The notes under the pieces: model-generated
The model's database searches: none
Told to the model about the DNA's origin: nothing
The model's input: the letters and a program-made list of their open reading frames with translations, nothing else
Source: VRUE01 sp036379955
GTDB taxonomy: Bacteria; Actinomycetota; Thermoleophilia; Solirubrobacterales; 70-9
Assembly: GCA_036379955.1 (NCBI GenBank)
Contig: DASVFR010000007.1
Location: 84,091 to 148,090, forward strand
DNA length: 64,000 nt
Direction: 5' to 3'
Program-made: the position numbers and the translations under genes
Part shown: piece after piece, positions 7,620 to 16,139 of the stretch
Layout: the number at the start of each line of letters is the position of its first letter
How positions within the stretch are numbered: the first letter of the stretch is position 1

Positions 7620-8894
7620 CTACCCGTCGATCAACCGATGAACCGCCCGCCGGCGGGTCGACTCCGGCACTTCGACGCTGCCTTCCGGGCCATCGAGGCT
7701 GCATTCGTCCTTGGGCTTCGCGCAGAGCACGTCGGTCTTGCCGCTGCCACCGATCGCGGCGGCGAGCACCAGCTGCGGCATTGTGAAGAAGCCCATGTCG
7801 CTGACGAACGCTTTCGGGGCGTCCCAGCCGATGATCGGGCCCTTGACGAAGTTGTAGGGGAGGCGCAGGGGGTCGGTAAGGCGGTCCTTGATCCCGTTGA
7901 TCACCTGCTGCTGGGCCTGGGCGCGGTCGAAGTCGTTGTAGCCGAGGGTGTAGTAGCTCTTGCCGGGACCGGGGCATTCGCTCGGCTCGCGTGTGCGCGC
8001 GTAGGCAAGCGCCTTTTCTCCGTTCAGCGTGCTCTCTCCCTTGGGCAGGCGGATCGTGACGCCGCCCTGGCCCCCGCCGGCGCCGCCCGCGATGTCGGCG
8101 CAGAGCTTGTGCTTGAGGTTCACCTTGACGCCGCCGACCGCGTCGATCAGGTCTTCGAAGCCGGTGAAGTCGACGATCGCTACGTGATCGATCGGCGTGT
8201 CGAGGAAGCCTTCGACCGCTTCGATCTGGGCCTTGGCGCCACCGTAGGCGTAGGCGGCGTTGATTTTCTGCGGGCTCTGGCCGGGGATTTCGGCGTAGGA
8301 GTCGCGCGGGATCGAGAGCTTGCGGAAGGCGCCGCCGCCGGCGCGGATCAGCACCAGCGTGTCGGCGCGGAATTCGCCCACCGAGCAGGGGTCGTGCGGG
8401 GCGTCGCCGTGCGCCTGCTGTTCGAAGCACTCCTGTGACGGAGCCGCGCCGGGTTCGTTGGTGTCGGGAGGGCGCGCGTCGGTGCCGATCACGAGGATCG
8501 TCTGTGCGCTCGGCAGCAGCAGCGGGTTGCCGTGCAGGGCGTCCCGCGCTTCGCCGGAGAGCTTGAACGACTGCAGCTGCGCCGAGACGGCGAAGGCGAG
8601 GAAGCTGAGCAGGATCCAGCCCAGCGCCGCGATCCCGACCCACTTGAGCATCCGCTTGCCGGTCCAGCGCCGTGGCGCGCGCGGCGGCGCGGCCGGCCCC
8701 TCCGGCTCGCCCGGCTTCGAACGACGCCAGGGCCGCTTCGGGCTCGGCACGCTGGGCGCCCGCTCCCGCAGGGACGAAAGGTCCGGTGATCGCAGCCGCG
8801 AGAAAAGGCCTTTACGCGATCGGTAGACCTTGTACTCGGGCTGCCCGGAGGGCTGCTGCTCACCGTTCTCGGGCATGAAAGGGGTAGAAATCAT
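7620..8894 (-). CDS. LytR-CpsA-Psr (LCP) family cell-wall ligase
   Basis: 424 residues. A cytoplasmic basic N-terminus, one membrane segment (LKWVGIAALGWILLSFLAFAV, about residues 85-105), then an extracellular LCP domain. Visible family motifs: ILVIGTDARPP, FRADTLVLIRAGG, LSIPRDSYAEIPG, KINAAYAYGG, VDFTGFEDLIDAVGGV and ALAYARTRE. The arginines bind the polyprenyl pyrophosphate head group. LCP enzymes transfer secondary polymers (teichoic acids, arabinogalactan, capsule) from lipid carriers to peptidoglycan. The extracellular domain uses mostly GAA for Glu, unlike neighbouring cytoplasmic genes. A second ATG 15 nt downstream (MPENGEQQ) is an alternative start. Confidence 0.9.
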   Translation of the reverse strand: MISTPFMPENGEQQPSGQPEYKVYRSRKGLFSRLRSPDLSSLRERAPSVPSPKRPWRRSKPGEPEGPAAPPRAPRRWTGKRMLKWVGIAALGWILLSFLAFAVSAQLQSFKLSGEARDALHGNPLLLPSAQTILVIGTDARPPDTNEPGAAPSQECFEQQAHGDAPHDPCSVGEFRADTLVLIRAGGGAFRKLSIPRDSYAEIPGQSPQKINAAYAYGGAKAQIEAVEGFLDTPIDHVAIVDFTGFEDLIDAVGGVKVNLKHKLCADIAGGAGGGQGGVTIRLPKGESTLNGEKALAYARTREPSECPGPGKSYYTLGYNDFDRAQAQQQVINGIKDRLTDPLRLPYNFVKGPIIGWDAPKAFVSDMGFFTMPQLVLAAAIGGSGKTDVLCAKPKDECSLDGPEGSVEVPESTRRRAVHRLIDG

Positions 8895-8942
8895 GCCGAT
8901 GCCCGCGGTCGCCCGACTTCTCCCCCCTCGCGAGGCGTTGCG

Positions 8943-9917
8943 TTGAGCGCGGGAGAGGTCGTCGGGGTGGACCTGGGGGGCACGAAGATGCTGCTCGGCG
9001 TCCTCGACGGCGACTCGAACGTGCTCTGGGAGAGCCGCGAGTCCTCGACCGGCCAGACCGAAGACGAGCTCGTCGAGCTACTCGTCCGCGAGATCGAGGA
9101 GGCGAGGGAAAAACGCTCGGGCGTCGAGGCGGTAGGCCTCGGCATTCCGGCGACGATCCGCCACGACGACGGCGTGGCGGTCTCCGCGGTCAATCTGCCA
9201 CTCGAGAACCTGCCCGTCCGCGACCTGGTCGGCGAGCGCACCGGCCTGCCGGTCTTCGTCGACAACGACGCCAACATGGCCGCCCTCGCCGAGAGCCTCT
9301 ACGGGGCGGCGAAGGGGGCGCGGTACGCGGTGATGCTGACGATCGGCACCGGGATCGGCGGCGGGCTGATCCTCGACGGCGAGGTCTACCGCGGTGCCAC
9401 CGGCGCCGGCGCCGAGCTCGGCCACACGGTGATCGAGATCGAGGGCCCCAATTGCCAGGGCAACTGCCCCGGGCGGGGCTGCGTCGAGGCGTTTGCCTCG
9501 GGGACGGCGCTCGGCCGGGAAGGGTGGGAGGCGGCCAAACGCGAGCCCGACTCGGCGCTAGGCAGGATGCTCGACGCCGGGAGAGAGGTCGACGGCAGGG
9601 CGGTGACCGAGGCGGCTCTTTCCGGGGATGCGACCGCGCGCGGCGTCTTCGACCTGATCGGCTCGCGCCTCGGCGTCGCCCTGACCAGCTTCGCCAACGT
9701 ATTCGAGCCAGAGGTCTTCGTGATCGGCGGCGGCGTGGTCGATGGCATGGGCACCGTTCACGACTTGCTGCTCGAACCGGCGCGGCGCGAGCTGGCAAAG
9801 CGGGCGCTGCCGCCGATGCAGGAGATTCCGGTGGTCCCCGCCAAGCTGGGCAACATGGCCGGCATGATCGGCGCCGCGGCGCTCGCCCGGATCGAGCTCG
9901 AGCGGGAGAGAGGCTGA
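8943..9917 (+). CDS. ROK family sugar kinase (glucokinase-like)
   Basis: 324 residues from TTG 8943. The ATP-binding phosphate loop VGVDLGGTKMLLGVLDG opens the protein, and GTGIGGGLILDGEVYRGATG with GAELGHTVIEI is the ROK signature. Catalytic Asp is expected in VDNDANMAAL. The zinc-binding segment is unusual: CQGNCPGRGCVEAFASG instead of the usual CxCGxxGCxE spacing, though three Cys and the His of the preceding strand remain. It likely phosphorylates glucose or another hexose in the cytoplasm. The stop overlaps the start of rsmI (TGATG), so the two are translationally coupled. Confidence 0.85.
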   Translation: MSAGEVVGVDLGGTKMLLGVLDGDSNVLWESRESSTGQTEDELVELLVREIEEAREKRSGVEAVGLGIPATIRHDDGVAVSAVNLPLENLPVRDLVGERTGLPVFVDNDANMAALAESLYGAAKGARYAVMLTIGTGIGGGLILDGEVYRGATGAGAELGHTVIEIEGPNCQGNCPGRGCVEAFASGTALGREGWEAAKREPDSALGRMLDAGREVDGRAVTEAALSGDATARGVFDLIGSRLGVALTSFANVFEPEVFVIGGGVVDGMGTVHDLLLEPARRELAKRALPPMQEIPVVPAKLGNMAGMIGAAALARIELERERG

Positions 9918-10744
9918 TGCCGGGAGAGCTGATCGTCTGCCCGACCCCGATCGGCAACCTCGATGACGTCAGCCCCCGCGTCCGCGACGCGCTCGTCGCC
10001 GCCGACTGGATCGCTTGCGAGGACACGCGCCGCACCGGCGGGCTGCTCGACAAGCTTGGCATCCGGCCGGCGCCGCCGCTGGTCTCCAACCACGAGGGCA
10101 ACGAAGCCGCTCGCGCGACCGAGCTGGCGCAGCGGATCGAGCGGGGAGACGTCGTCGTCCTCGTCTCCGACGCCGGCATGCCGGCGATCTCGGACCCGGG
10201 CTACCGCCTGATCCGGCGCTGCATCGAACGCAGCCTCGACGTCACCGTGCTGCCGGGGCCCTCGGTGATCCCCGTGGCGCTGGTCGCCTCCGGTCTGCCG
10301 ACCGACCGCTGGCGCTTCGAGGGCTTCCTGCCCAAGCGCTCCGGCGAGATGGAGCGCGTGCTGCGCTCGGCCGAGACCGTCATCGCCTTCGAGTCGCCGC
10401 GTCGCATAGGCGACTCGCTCGCGGCCCTGGCGGCGATCGCCCCCGACCGTCCCGCCGCCGTCTGCCGTGAGCTGACCAAGATGCACGAGGAGGTCGCCCG
10501 CGGCTCCCTCGCCGAGCTGGCGCGCCGCTTCCGCGGCGACGTCAAGGGCGAGATCGTGCTCGTGATCGCCCCCGCCGCAGACGAGGACCACGACCGCGAC
10601 GTCGGCTTCGCCGTCGACGCCCTCCGCCACCTGGTCCAGTCCGGCGCCCGCCCGCGCGCCGCCGCCAGCGTCGTCGCCGCCCTCACCGGCACCCGCGCCA
10701 ACGACCTATACCGTGCGCTGACCGGGAGAGAGCCCAGGCAATGA
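9917..10744 (+). CDS. rsmI: 16S rRNA (cytidine1402-2'-O)-methyltransferase
   Basis: 275 residues. Tetrapyrrole-methylase fold. Motifs: LIVCPTPIGNLDDVSPRV at the N-terminus, ACEDTRRTGGLL, VSDAGMPAISDPGYRL, and LPGPSVIPVALVASGLP, all diagnostic of RsmI rather than of cobalamin methylases. With S-adenosylmethionine it methylates the ribose 2'-OH of C1402 in the decoding centre of 16S rRNA. The ATG overlaps the stop of the ROK kinase gene. The C-terminal segment (RAAASVVAALTGTRANDLYRAL) is the usual RsmI helical tail. Confidence 0.93.
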   Translation: MPGELIVCPTPIGNLDDVSPRVRDALVAADWIACEDTRRTGGLLDKLGIRPAPPLVSNHEGNEAARATELAQRIERGDVVVLVSDAGMPAISDPGYRLIRRCIERSLDVTVLPGPSVIPVALVASGLPTDRWRFEGFLPKRSGEMERVLRSAETVIAFESPRRIGDSLAALAAIAPDRPAAVCRELTKMHEEVARGSLAELARRFRGDVKGEIVLVIAPAADEDHDRDVGFAVDALRHLVQSGARPRAAASVVAALTGTRANDLYRALTGREPRQ

Positions 10745-10826
10745 GCTACTACGTCACCACGGCGATAACGAAATTGTTTAGAGACACAAGTTCAGCCGCG
10801 CAGCTGGCGTAACCTAGAGAGAGGCA

Positions 10827-11054
10827 ATGTCAGATATCGCGAAAGAAATCGAGTTGGTCTTCGAGCCCCAGGACGAGGGGGGCTTCCATGTCTACGCCCC
10901 CGATCTGCCGGGTCTCCACACCCAAGGCGATGACTTTGACGACGCGATGGCAAACGCCAACGAGGCTGTGGCCCTCTATGTCGAGGGCCTGCGCGAAGAC
11001 GGCGACTCGCTCGATACCGGCGTGATTCGCCGCACAATTCCACTACCGGCGTGA
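10827..11054 (+). CDS. hicB: HicB-type antitoxin
   Basis: 75 residues. The partial RNase H-like fold of HicB is recognisable in LVFEPQDEGGFHVYAPDLPG, the G-D-D-F-D-DA-NA-EA helix, and LYVEGLREDG. HicB neutralises the HicA mRNA interferase. It lacks a clear C-terminal DNA-binding domain, so repression of its own promoter would need another factor. The start is preceded by AGAGAGAGG, and TAACCT at about 10811-10816 is a possible -10. Order is antitoxin first, the reverse of the original hicAB, and it overlaps hicA by 4 nt (GTGA). Confidence 0.8.
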   Translation: MSDIAKEIELVFEPQDEGGFHVYAPDLPGLHTQGDDFDDAMANANEAVALYVEGLREDGDSLDTGVIRRTIPLPA

Positions 11055-11275
11055 GCCCGCGCCAGCCGGTCGTCTCGGGCGAGCGCCTGGTCAAAGCGCT
11101 GCGCAAGGACGGCTGGGAGGTTGTCCGCCAACGCGGCAGCCATGTGCGACTGAAGAAGGCGGGACGCAGGCACGCGCTCGTCGTCCCACTGCACAGGGAG
11201 ATCCGCCGTGGCACCCTTGCCGGCATCCTGCGCGATGCCGACCTCAGTGCTGACGACCTACGGCGCTTGCTCTAG
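11051..11275 (+). CDS. hicA: HicA-type toxin, mRNA interferase
   Basis: 74 residues from GTG 11051 overlapping the hicB stop. It has the compact dsRBD-like HicA fold: SGERLVKALRKDGWEVVRQRGSHVRLKK, in which the His of GSH is the catalytic residue of HicA toxins, followed by VVPLHREIRRGTLAGILRDA. HicA cleaves mRNA without ribosomes and causes growth arrest when free of HicB. The pair lies between rsmI and a convergent membrane protein, with an AT-richer spacer upstream, consistent with later insertion into a core region. Its stop overlaps the end of the convergent gene by 4 nt. Confidence 0.85.
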   Translation: MSPRQPVVSGERLVKALRKDGWEVVRQRGSHVRLKKAGRRHALVVPLHREIRRGTLAGILRDADLSADDLRRLL

Positions 11276-12081
11276 GGGTAGAGGGCGCAAGTAGGGCGCA
11301 AGCAAAAGATCGTCGTCTGCACGGCAAGCGCTATGGCCGTTGCGAGGGCGAAGGCGGCGGCGGTCGTTAGCGCGGGCAGGGCGACTGCGAGCACAAAGCA
11401 GAAAATGGCGAAGCCGTAGAAGCCAATGAGGAAGTTGCGTAGCAGGACAACGACCTGGGCGACGCCGCCGTGGGCATGTGTGAAGACGGCAAGGACGCTG
11501 GTGATGATCGGGAACGGCGCCAGCAGACCGCTGAGATGGGGGCCGAGAGCACCGGAAACGGCGGTCAGAGCGAGTACCAGTCCGAGTGCAGACAGGGCGC
11601 GGACGGGGAGGTCCCACCAAGGCGGCGAGGTGGCGGCCGGCGCCGACGAGGGTGTGGAGGGAAGCAGCCTCAGGCCAAGCGCGAAGCATGCTGCAACCAG
11701 GATCAGCGACAGCGCAGGTGGCGGCAGGATCAGGTTTAGGGCGGCGACACCTAGCAGGAACGCCGCCCAGCCGCAGAGCACGCTCGGGACTGGTCCGGCC
11801 GCCGCCGCGACACGGCCGTAGACGACCACAAAGGCGGTCAGGGCAGCAAGCCCGAGAAGGGAGCCGGCAGCGGCGTCGGCACCGAAGCTAGGGCCGTGGA
11901 GGAGCGTGACGACCAGCAGAATTGGACCGGCGACGACGGGTAGTCCGCCAAGTACACCGGCGACGGCCATCCCCCAGCGGCGACCGACCAGGGAGACGGC
12001 GACCACGCAAAGTGGGGCAAGGAGGAGCTTCGCTGCCAGCAGCGTCACTGCGGCAGGCTCGCAGATCGACGCCATACCCAA
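11272..12081 (-). CDS. Integral membrane protein of unknown function
   Basis: 269 residues, very hydrophobic. About eight membrane segments can be traced, starting with VTLLAAKLLLAPLCVVAVSL, then GGLPVVAGPILLVVTLLHG, a middle loop SSAPAATSPPWWDLP, and SGLLAPFPIITSVLAVFTHAHGG. Two related halves (GGLPVVAGPILLVVTLLHG and LLAPFPIITSVLAVFTH) suggest an internal duplication, as in small transporters. I do not recognise a named family with certainty. Tail-to-tail with hicA. Confidence 0.6.
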   Translation of the reverse strand: MGMASICEPAAVTLLAAKLLLAPLCVVAVSLVGRRWGMAVAGVLGGLPVVAGPILLVVTLLHGPSFGADAAAGSLLGLAALTAFVVVYGRVAAAAGPVPSVLCGWAAFLLGVAALNLILPPPALSLILVAACFALGLRLLPSTPSSAPAATSPPWWDLPVRALSALGLVLALTAVSGALGPHLSGLLAPFPIITSVLAVFTHAHGGVAQVVVLLRNFLIGFYGFAIFCFVLAVALPALTTAAAFALATAIALAVQTTIFCLRPTCALYP

Positions 12082-12150
12082 TCATGCCGTCAGGGATTTG
12101 GACGTTCGCCGCCTGCGCGACGCAGGGAATCGCTAGCGTCCGCAATCGGA

Positions 12151-13659
12151 ATGGGCCCGAATAGATATTTCATAACCACCCCGATCTACTACGTCAACGC
12201 CGAGCCGCACCTCGGGCACGCCTATTCGACCCTGGCCGCCGACGTGCTCGCCCGGCACATGCGCCAGCGCGGCGAGGACGTCTTCTTCCTGACGGGCACC
12301 GACGAGCACGGGGAGCCGATCGAGACGGCCGCCGAGCGCGAGGGGATCTCGCCGCAGGAGCTGGCCGACCGCAATGCCGAGAAGTTCCGCCAGATGATGC
12401 CGATCATCGACGCGACCAACGACTTCTTCATCCGCACTTCGGACTCCCGGCACAAGGAACGGGTCGCCGAGATCATGCAACGCGTCTACGACAACGGCTG
12501 GGTGACGAAGGGCACCTACGAGGGCTGGTACTGCCCGCGCTGTGCGGACTTCAAGACCGAGCGCGAGCTTGGACCCGGTCAGACCTGTGCGATCCACGAG
12601 ATCCCGCTCGAACGGGTCAAGGAGGAGAACTGGTTCTTCCGCCTCTCCGCCTTCCAGGCCCAGCTCGAAGGGCTCTACGAGGAACGGCCGGACTTCGTCG
12701 TTCCGGAGTTCCGCCGCAACGAGGCGGTCTCCTTCATCAAGGGCGGCTTGGAGGACGTCTCGCTCTCGCGGCCGACGCTGAAGTGGGGTCTGCGGCTGCC
12801 CTGGGACCCCGAGCAGCGCATGTACGTCTGGTTCGACGCGCTGCTCAACTACGTCACCGCGCTCGGCTTCGCCCGCGAGGGCGAGGACCTGACCGAGCGC
12901 TACTGGCCCGCGTCGCTGCACGTGCTGGGCAAGGACATCCTCAAGTTCCACGCGGTGATCTGGCCGGCGCTGCTCTGGGCCGCCGACCTGCAGCCGCCGC
13001 AGCGGATGACGATCCACGGCTATCTGCTGATGGGCGAGAAGAAGATGTCGAAGAGCCTCGGCAACGTGCTCGACCCCTTCGAGGTGATCGAGCGCTTCGG
13101 CGCCGACGCGCTGCGCTTCTACTGCTTCCGCGAGGTCAGCTTCGGCCAGGACGGATCGATCTCCACGGCCGGCTTCGAGGCCCGCTACGAGACCGAGCTG
13201 GCCAACGACTTCGGCAACCTCGCCAGCCGCGTGCTGGCGATGGTCGAGCGCTACCGCAATGGCGTCGTGCCGTCGGCCCAGGTCGACGCGGTGCTCGCCG
13301 AGGACTTCGAGGGCGCCGCCGGCCGCTTCAGCGAGCTGCTCGACCGCGCCGAGCTGAGCCAGGCGCTTGAGGAGGCCTGGAAGCTGGTACGCCGCCTCAA
13401 CCGCTACGTCGAGGAGACGCGGCCCTGGGACCTGGCCAAGGACGAGGCCGATCCCGAGCGCCTCGACGAGGTCCTCTACAACCTGGTCGAGGGCTTGCGA
13501 GCGACGACCCTTTTGCTGTGTCCCTACCTCCCGCGGACCAGCGAGCAGCTGCTCGCGGCGCTCGGCGAAGAGTCCCGGGCTCTCGCCGAGCTCGGCTCGC
13601 GCCCTGGCGGCCAGACGGTCGAGCGGGTCTCGCCGCTCTTCCCGAAGATCGATACATAG
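12151..13659 (+). CDS. metG: Methionyl-tRNA synthetase
   Basis: 502 residues. It charges elongator and initiator tRNA-Met. Class I signatures: HIGH-type PHLGHAYS near residue 23, TGTDEHGEPIE, the zinc segment YCPRCADF with a later CAIHE, and KKMSKSLGN (about residues 297-305). The anticodon-binding helical domain follows, and the dimerising C-terminal extension of some MetG is absent, as usual in actinobacteria. TAGCGT lies 11 nt before the ATG. In actinobacteria metG is typically followed by tatD, rsmA and ispE; here one secreted-protein gene is inserted between metG and tatD. Confidence 0.96.
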   Translation: MGPNRYFITTPIYYVNAEPHLGHAYSTLAADVLARHMRQRGEDVFFLTGTDEHGEPIETAAEREGISPQELADRNAEKFRQMMPIIDATNDFFIRTSDSRHKERVAEIMQRVYDNGWVTKGTYEGWYCPRCADFKTERELGPGQTCAIHEIPLERVKEENWFFRLSAFQAQLEGLYEERPDFVVPEFRRNEAVSFIKGGLEDVSLSRPTLKWGLRLPWDPEQRMYVWFDALLNYVTALGFAREGEDLTERYWPASLHVLGKDILKFHAVIWPALLWAADLQPPQRMTIHGYLLMGEKKMSKSLGNVLDPFEVIERFGADALRFYCFREVSFGQDGSISTAGFEARYETELANDFGNLASRVLAMVERYRNGVVPSAQVDAVLAEDFEGAAGRFSELLDRAELSQALEEAWKLVRRLNRYVEETRPWDLAKDEADPERLDEVLYNLVEGLRATTLLLCPYLPRTSEQLLAALGEESRALAELGSRPGGQTVERVSPLFPKIDT

Positions 13660-13674
13660 CCCACGAACTGCGCG

Positions 13675-13697
13675 TTGCAGGACGAATGGTCCTGCAA
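13675..13697 (+). terminator. Hairpin after metG
   Basis: A 9-bp perfect stem TTGCAGGAC / GTCCTGCAA with a 5-nt loop, 15 nt after the metG stop. It is not followed by a clear U-run, so termination efficiency is uncertain. Confidence 0.5.
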
Positions 13698-13726
13698 GAG
13701 GGGCCGATCCTCATTTAGAGATTTGT

Positions 13727-13742
13727 TGAGTATTCGTACTCC
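13727..13742. promoter_or_regulatory. TGAGT/ACTC inverted half-sites in AT-rich upstream region
   Basis: TGAGT at 13727 and ACTC(C) at 13738 repeat the 11-bp spacing and orientation seen at 4324-4361. The stretch from 13715 to 13790 is clearly AT-richer than its surroundings and lies upstream of a secreted-protein gene. It may be an operator for the same regulator. Confidence 0.35.
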
Positions 13743-13834
13743 TCAAATTACATACCTATTTTTGGGTAATACCTCCCTCGATCAAACGCCGGTCCGCGTT
13801 GCGAGGCGGCCCGGCAAGCAGAAAGGTGACCGTC

Positions 13835-14488
13835 ATGGAAAACAGAGCAGTACCCCAAGACTCAGTGCGCGGCCTGCGTTTCGGGTCGCTCGTGCTCCTC
13901 GCATCGCTCCTCGTCGTTGCTTGCTTCTGCGGCACGGCCTCGGCCAAACGCCTGTCGCTGGTCGGCAGCGACGGCAAGATCCACGCCTGCTACCGCGTCA
14001 AGGGCAAGCCGAAGGGAATGGTCCGCGTGGTACGTGGCGGCGCCTACCGCTGCCGGCGCGGAGAGCGCCGCATGGCGTGGCCGGTCGCGGTCGTCGCGGG
14101 GGCACCCGGCGCGCCCGGTGCGAAGGGCGATCCCGGTGCGGCCGGCGCGCCTGGCGCGGGTTCTGACGACGCGGTGCTGAAAACCCAGATCACGGAATTG
14201 ACGGCCAGGGTTGGGGCGCTCGAAGGGGTGCTGGCGGGGATCACCAACGAAGACCTGACCGGCATGCTGGCGACGCTGGAAGGGTTGAGCAACGAAGACC
14301 TGACCAATGCGGTCAATGCCGTGCCCGCCGTGGAATCGCTCTGCGAAAACAGCGAAGAGCTGAACGAACAAGTCAACCTCGTCGCCGAAGCGGTCGAAGG
14401 CCTCGGCCTCAACGGCACGCTGAAAACGCTCGGTGGCCTACTCCTGATCCCGCCGCTGCCGGAAGCGCTCGAACCCTTCAGCTGCTGA
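13835..14488 (+). CDS. Secreted collagen-like protein with C-terminal coiled coil
   Basis: 217 residues from ATG 13835, which has GAAAGGTG 6 nt upstream. Signal peptide: SLVLLASLLVVACFCGTASA. A small basic domain with paired Cys (KIHACYRVKG... AYRCRRGERR) follows, then short Gly-X-Y repeats (GAPGAPGAKGDPGAAGAPG, about residues 95-115), a heptad-rich coiled coil (LKTQITELTARVGALEGVL) and two near-repeats, NEDLTGMLATLEGL and NEDLTNAVNAV. I associate this architecture with exported proteins of Thermoleophilia; the function is unknown, and trimeric assembly on the cell surface is a reasonable inference. Glu is mostly GAA, unlike metG and tatD. Its position splits metG from tatD. Confidence 0.7.
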   Translation: MENRAVPQDSVRGLRFGSLVLLASLLVVACFCGTASAKRLSLVGSDGKIHACYRVKGKPKGMVRVVRGGAYRCRRGERRMAWPVAVVAGAPGAPGAKGDPGAAGAPGAGSDDAVLKTQITELTARVGALEGVLAGITNEDLTGMLATLEGLSNEDLTNAVNAVPAVESLCENSEELNEQVNLVAEAVEGLGLNGTLKTLGGLLLIPPLPEALEPFSC

Positions 14489-14510
14489 GCGGTCGCGTCC
14501 CGGCCTGTCG

Positions 14511-14559
14511 CTTCCGGTGCGCCTTATCTCCCTATAGCGGGCATAAGGCGCACCGGAAG
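14511..14559. repeat. 47-bp palindromic repeat (REP-like), copy 1
   Basis: Stem TTCCGGTGCGCCTTAT / ATAAGGCGCACCGGAA, 16 bp perfect (17 with the outer C-G), loop of 15 nt. Further copies are at 24387-24433, 25350-25396 and 52421-52468. This one lies in the gap between the collagen-like gene and tatD and could also act as a terminator. Confidence 0.8.
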
Positions 14560-14573
14560 GAGTCGGGCGGGGA

Positions 14574-14579
14574 TAGGGT
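14574..14579 (+). promoter_or_regulatory. -10 hexamer of tatD, leaderless geometry
   Basis: TAGGGT, then 6 nt, then GTG 14586. The -35 region would fall on the right arm of the palindromic repeat at 14511-14559. Confidence 0.5.
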
Positions 14580-14585
14580 GGAGTC

Positions 14586-15356
14586 GTGATCGATTCCCAC
14601 ACCCACCTCTTCCTCTGCGAGCGTCCCGAGGACGAGCTCGTCGCTGCAGCGACCGAGGCGGGGGTGGTGCGGATGCTCAACGTCGGCCTCGACGCAGAGA
14701 CGAACGCAAAGGCGATCGCCGCCGCCGCGCGCCACGAGAGCGTCTTCGCCGCCGTCGGCTGCCATCCCACCGAAGCGGCCGGCTTCGACGACGCCCGCGC
14801 CGCCGAGATCGCCCGCCTCGCTGCCGAGAGCGAGAAGGTGCGGGCGATCGGCGAGACGGGGATCGACTACTACCGCGAGACGGCGAGCCGCGCCGACCAG
14901 CGGCGCGCCTTCGAAGCGCAGATCGAGATCGCCGCCGAGCGCGGACTGCCGATCGTGATCCACGCCCGCGACCCCGACGGCGAGACCGGCGCCGTCGACG
15001 ACGTCTTCTCGATTCTCGATGCCCGCGGCGACGGTGTCGCCGTCATCCTCCATTGCTTCCTCGCCCCCTGGCGGGTGCAGGACGCGATCGACCGCGGCTG
15101 GTACTGCTCCTTCTCGGGCGTCGTCACCTTCCCCAGCGCCGGTGAGCTGCGCGAGGCGGCGGCGAAGCTGCCGGACGAGCTGGTCCTGGTCGAGACCGAC
15201 GCCCCCTACCTGGCGCCGCAGCCGGTGCGCGGCAAGCCCAACGAGCCGGTCCACGTCGTCGCCACGGCGGAGGTCGTTGCCGAGGTCCGCGGCGTCCCCT
15301 ACGAGGAGCTGGAGCGGACGGTCGAAGCCAACGCGCGGACATTGTTCGACTGGTAG
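14586..15356 (+). CDS. tatD: TatD family metal-dependent hydrolase/DNase
   Basis: 256 residues from GTG 14586. TIM-barrel amidohydrolase: metal ligands in DSHTHLF (residues 3-7 region), the Glu of AIGETGIDYYR, the His of VIHARD and HCFLAPW, and the late Asp of VETDAPYLAPQP. TatD proteins are Mg-dependent 3'-5' exonucleases and AP endonucleases involved in DNA repair or degradation, and were once thought to serve Tat export. It heads the tatD-rsmA-ispE operon, with rsmA starting 5 nt downstream. A TANNNT hexamer 6 nt before the GTG supports this start. Confidence 0.92.
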   Translation: MIDSHTHLFLCERPEDELVAAATEAGVVRMLNVGLDAETNAKAIAAAARHESVFAAVGCHPTEAAGFDDARAAEIARLAAESEKVRAIGETGIDYYRETASRADQRRAFEAQIEIAAERGLPIVIHARDPDGETGAVDDVFSILDARGDGVAVILHCFLAPWRVQDAIDRGWYCSFSGVVTFPSAGELREAAAKLPDELVLVETDAPYLAPQPVRGKPNEPVHVVATAEVVAEVRGVPYEELERTVEANARTLFDW

Positions 15357-15361
15357 CCGGG

Positions 15362-16126
15362 GTGGTCCGGCTCGGCCAGAACTTCCTCGCCGATCCCAAC
15401 CTGCTCGACGCGATCGTGCGCGACGCCGGGCTGGCGGAAGACGACGTCGTGCTCGAGGTCGGGGTCGGGGAAGGGGTGCTGACCGAGCGGCTGGCGGTCG
15501 CGGCCGCACACGTGCACGCGATCGAGATCGACCGGCGCCTGGAGCCGGCGCTGACCTCGATCGTGGCCCTCCCCAACGTCAGCCTGCACTGGGGCGACGC
15601 GATGGAAGCCGACCTGACCGCGCTCGTCCCAGCGCCGACCGCGATGGTCGCCAACCTTCCCTACGCGGTGGCGACGCCGGTGATCGTGCGCACGGTGGTC
15701 GAGTTGCCCTCGCTGCGACGCTGGACGGTGATGGTGCAGCGCGAGATCGCCGACCGCCTGCGCGCCGCCCCCGGCACTCGCGCCTACGCCGCCCCGAGCG
15801 CGACGGTCCAGCTCGCCTGCGAGGCGCGGCTGGTGCGCACGGTCGACCCCGCCGTCTTTCGCCCGCGCCCGCGGGTCGAGTCGGCGATCCTTGGCCTGCG
15901 CCGCACCGGCCCGGTGCCCGACGAGCCGACGCGCGAGCTGATCCGCGCCGCCTTCGCCCACCGCCGCAAGTCGCTTGCCCGCTCGCTCGAGCACGTCCGG
16001 CCCGGCTCGCTTGTCGCGACGCGGACCGCCCTCGAGGCGCTGGGCCTGCCCGCCGACGCCCGCGCCGAGGCGCTCGCTCCCGAGGATTTCGCCGCGCTAT
16101 CGGCGAAGCTCCGCGAAGGCGCCTGA
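15362..16126 (+). CDS. rsmA: 16S rRNA (adenine1518/1519-N6)-dimethyltransferase
   Basis: 254 residues from GTG 15362. Motifs: LGQNFLADPNLLDAIV (family N-terminus), SAM-binding VLEVGVGEGVLTERLA, acidic AIEIDRRL, and catalytic NLPYAVATP. It dimethylates two adjacent adenines in the helix 45 loop of 16S rRNA, which is the kasugamycin-sensitivity site. The C-terminal helical domain (AFAHRRKSLARSLEH) is typical. It belongs to the tatD-rsmA-ispE operon. Confidence 0.95.
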   Translation: MVRLGQNFLADPNLLDAIVRDAGLAEDDVVLEVGVGEGVLTERLAVAAAHVHAIEIDRRLEPALTSIVALPNVSLHWGDAMEADLTALVPAPTAMVANLPYAVATPVIVRTVVELPSLRRWTVMVQREIADRLRAAPGTRAYAAPSATVQLACEARLVRTVDPAVFRPRPRVESAILGLRRTGPVPDEPTRELIRAAFAHRRKSLARSLEHVRPGSLVATRTALEALGLPADARAEALAPEDFAALSAKLREGA

Positions 16127-16139
16127 GCCTCGCCCGCCC

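Noticed and set aside
10745..10826. A phage-type attachment site beside hicBA
   Set aside because: The gap is AT-richer, but no direct repeat or tRNA end is present.
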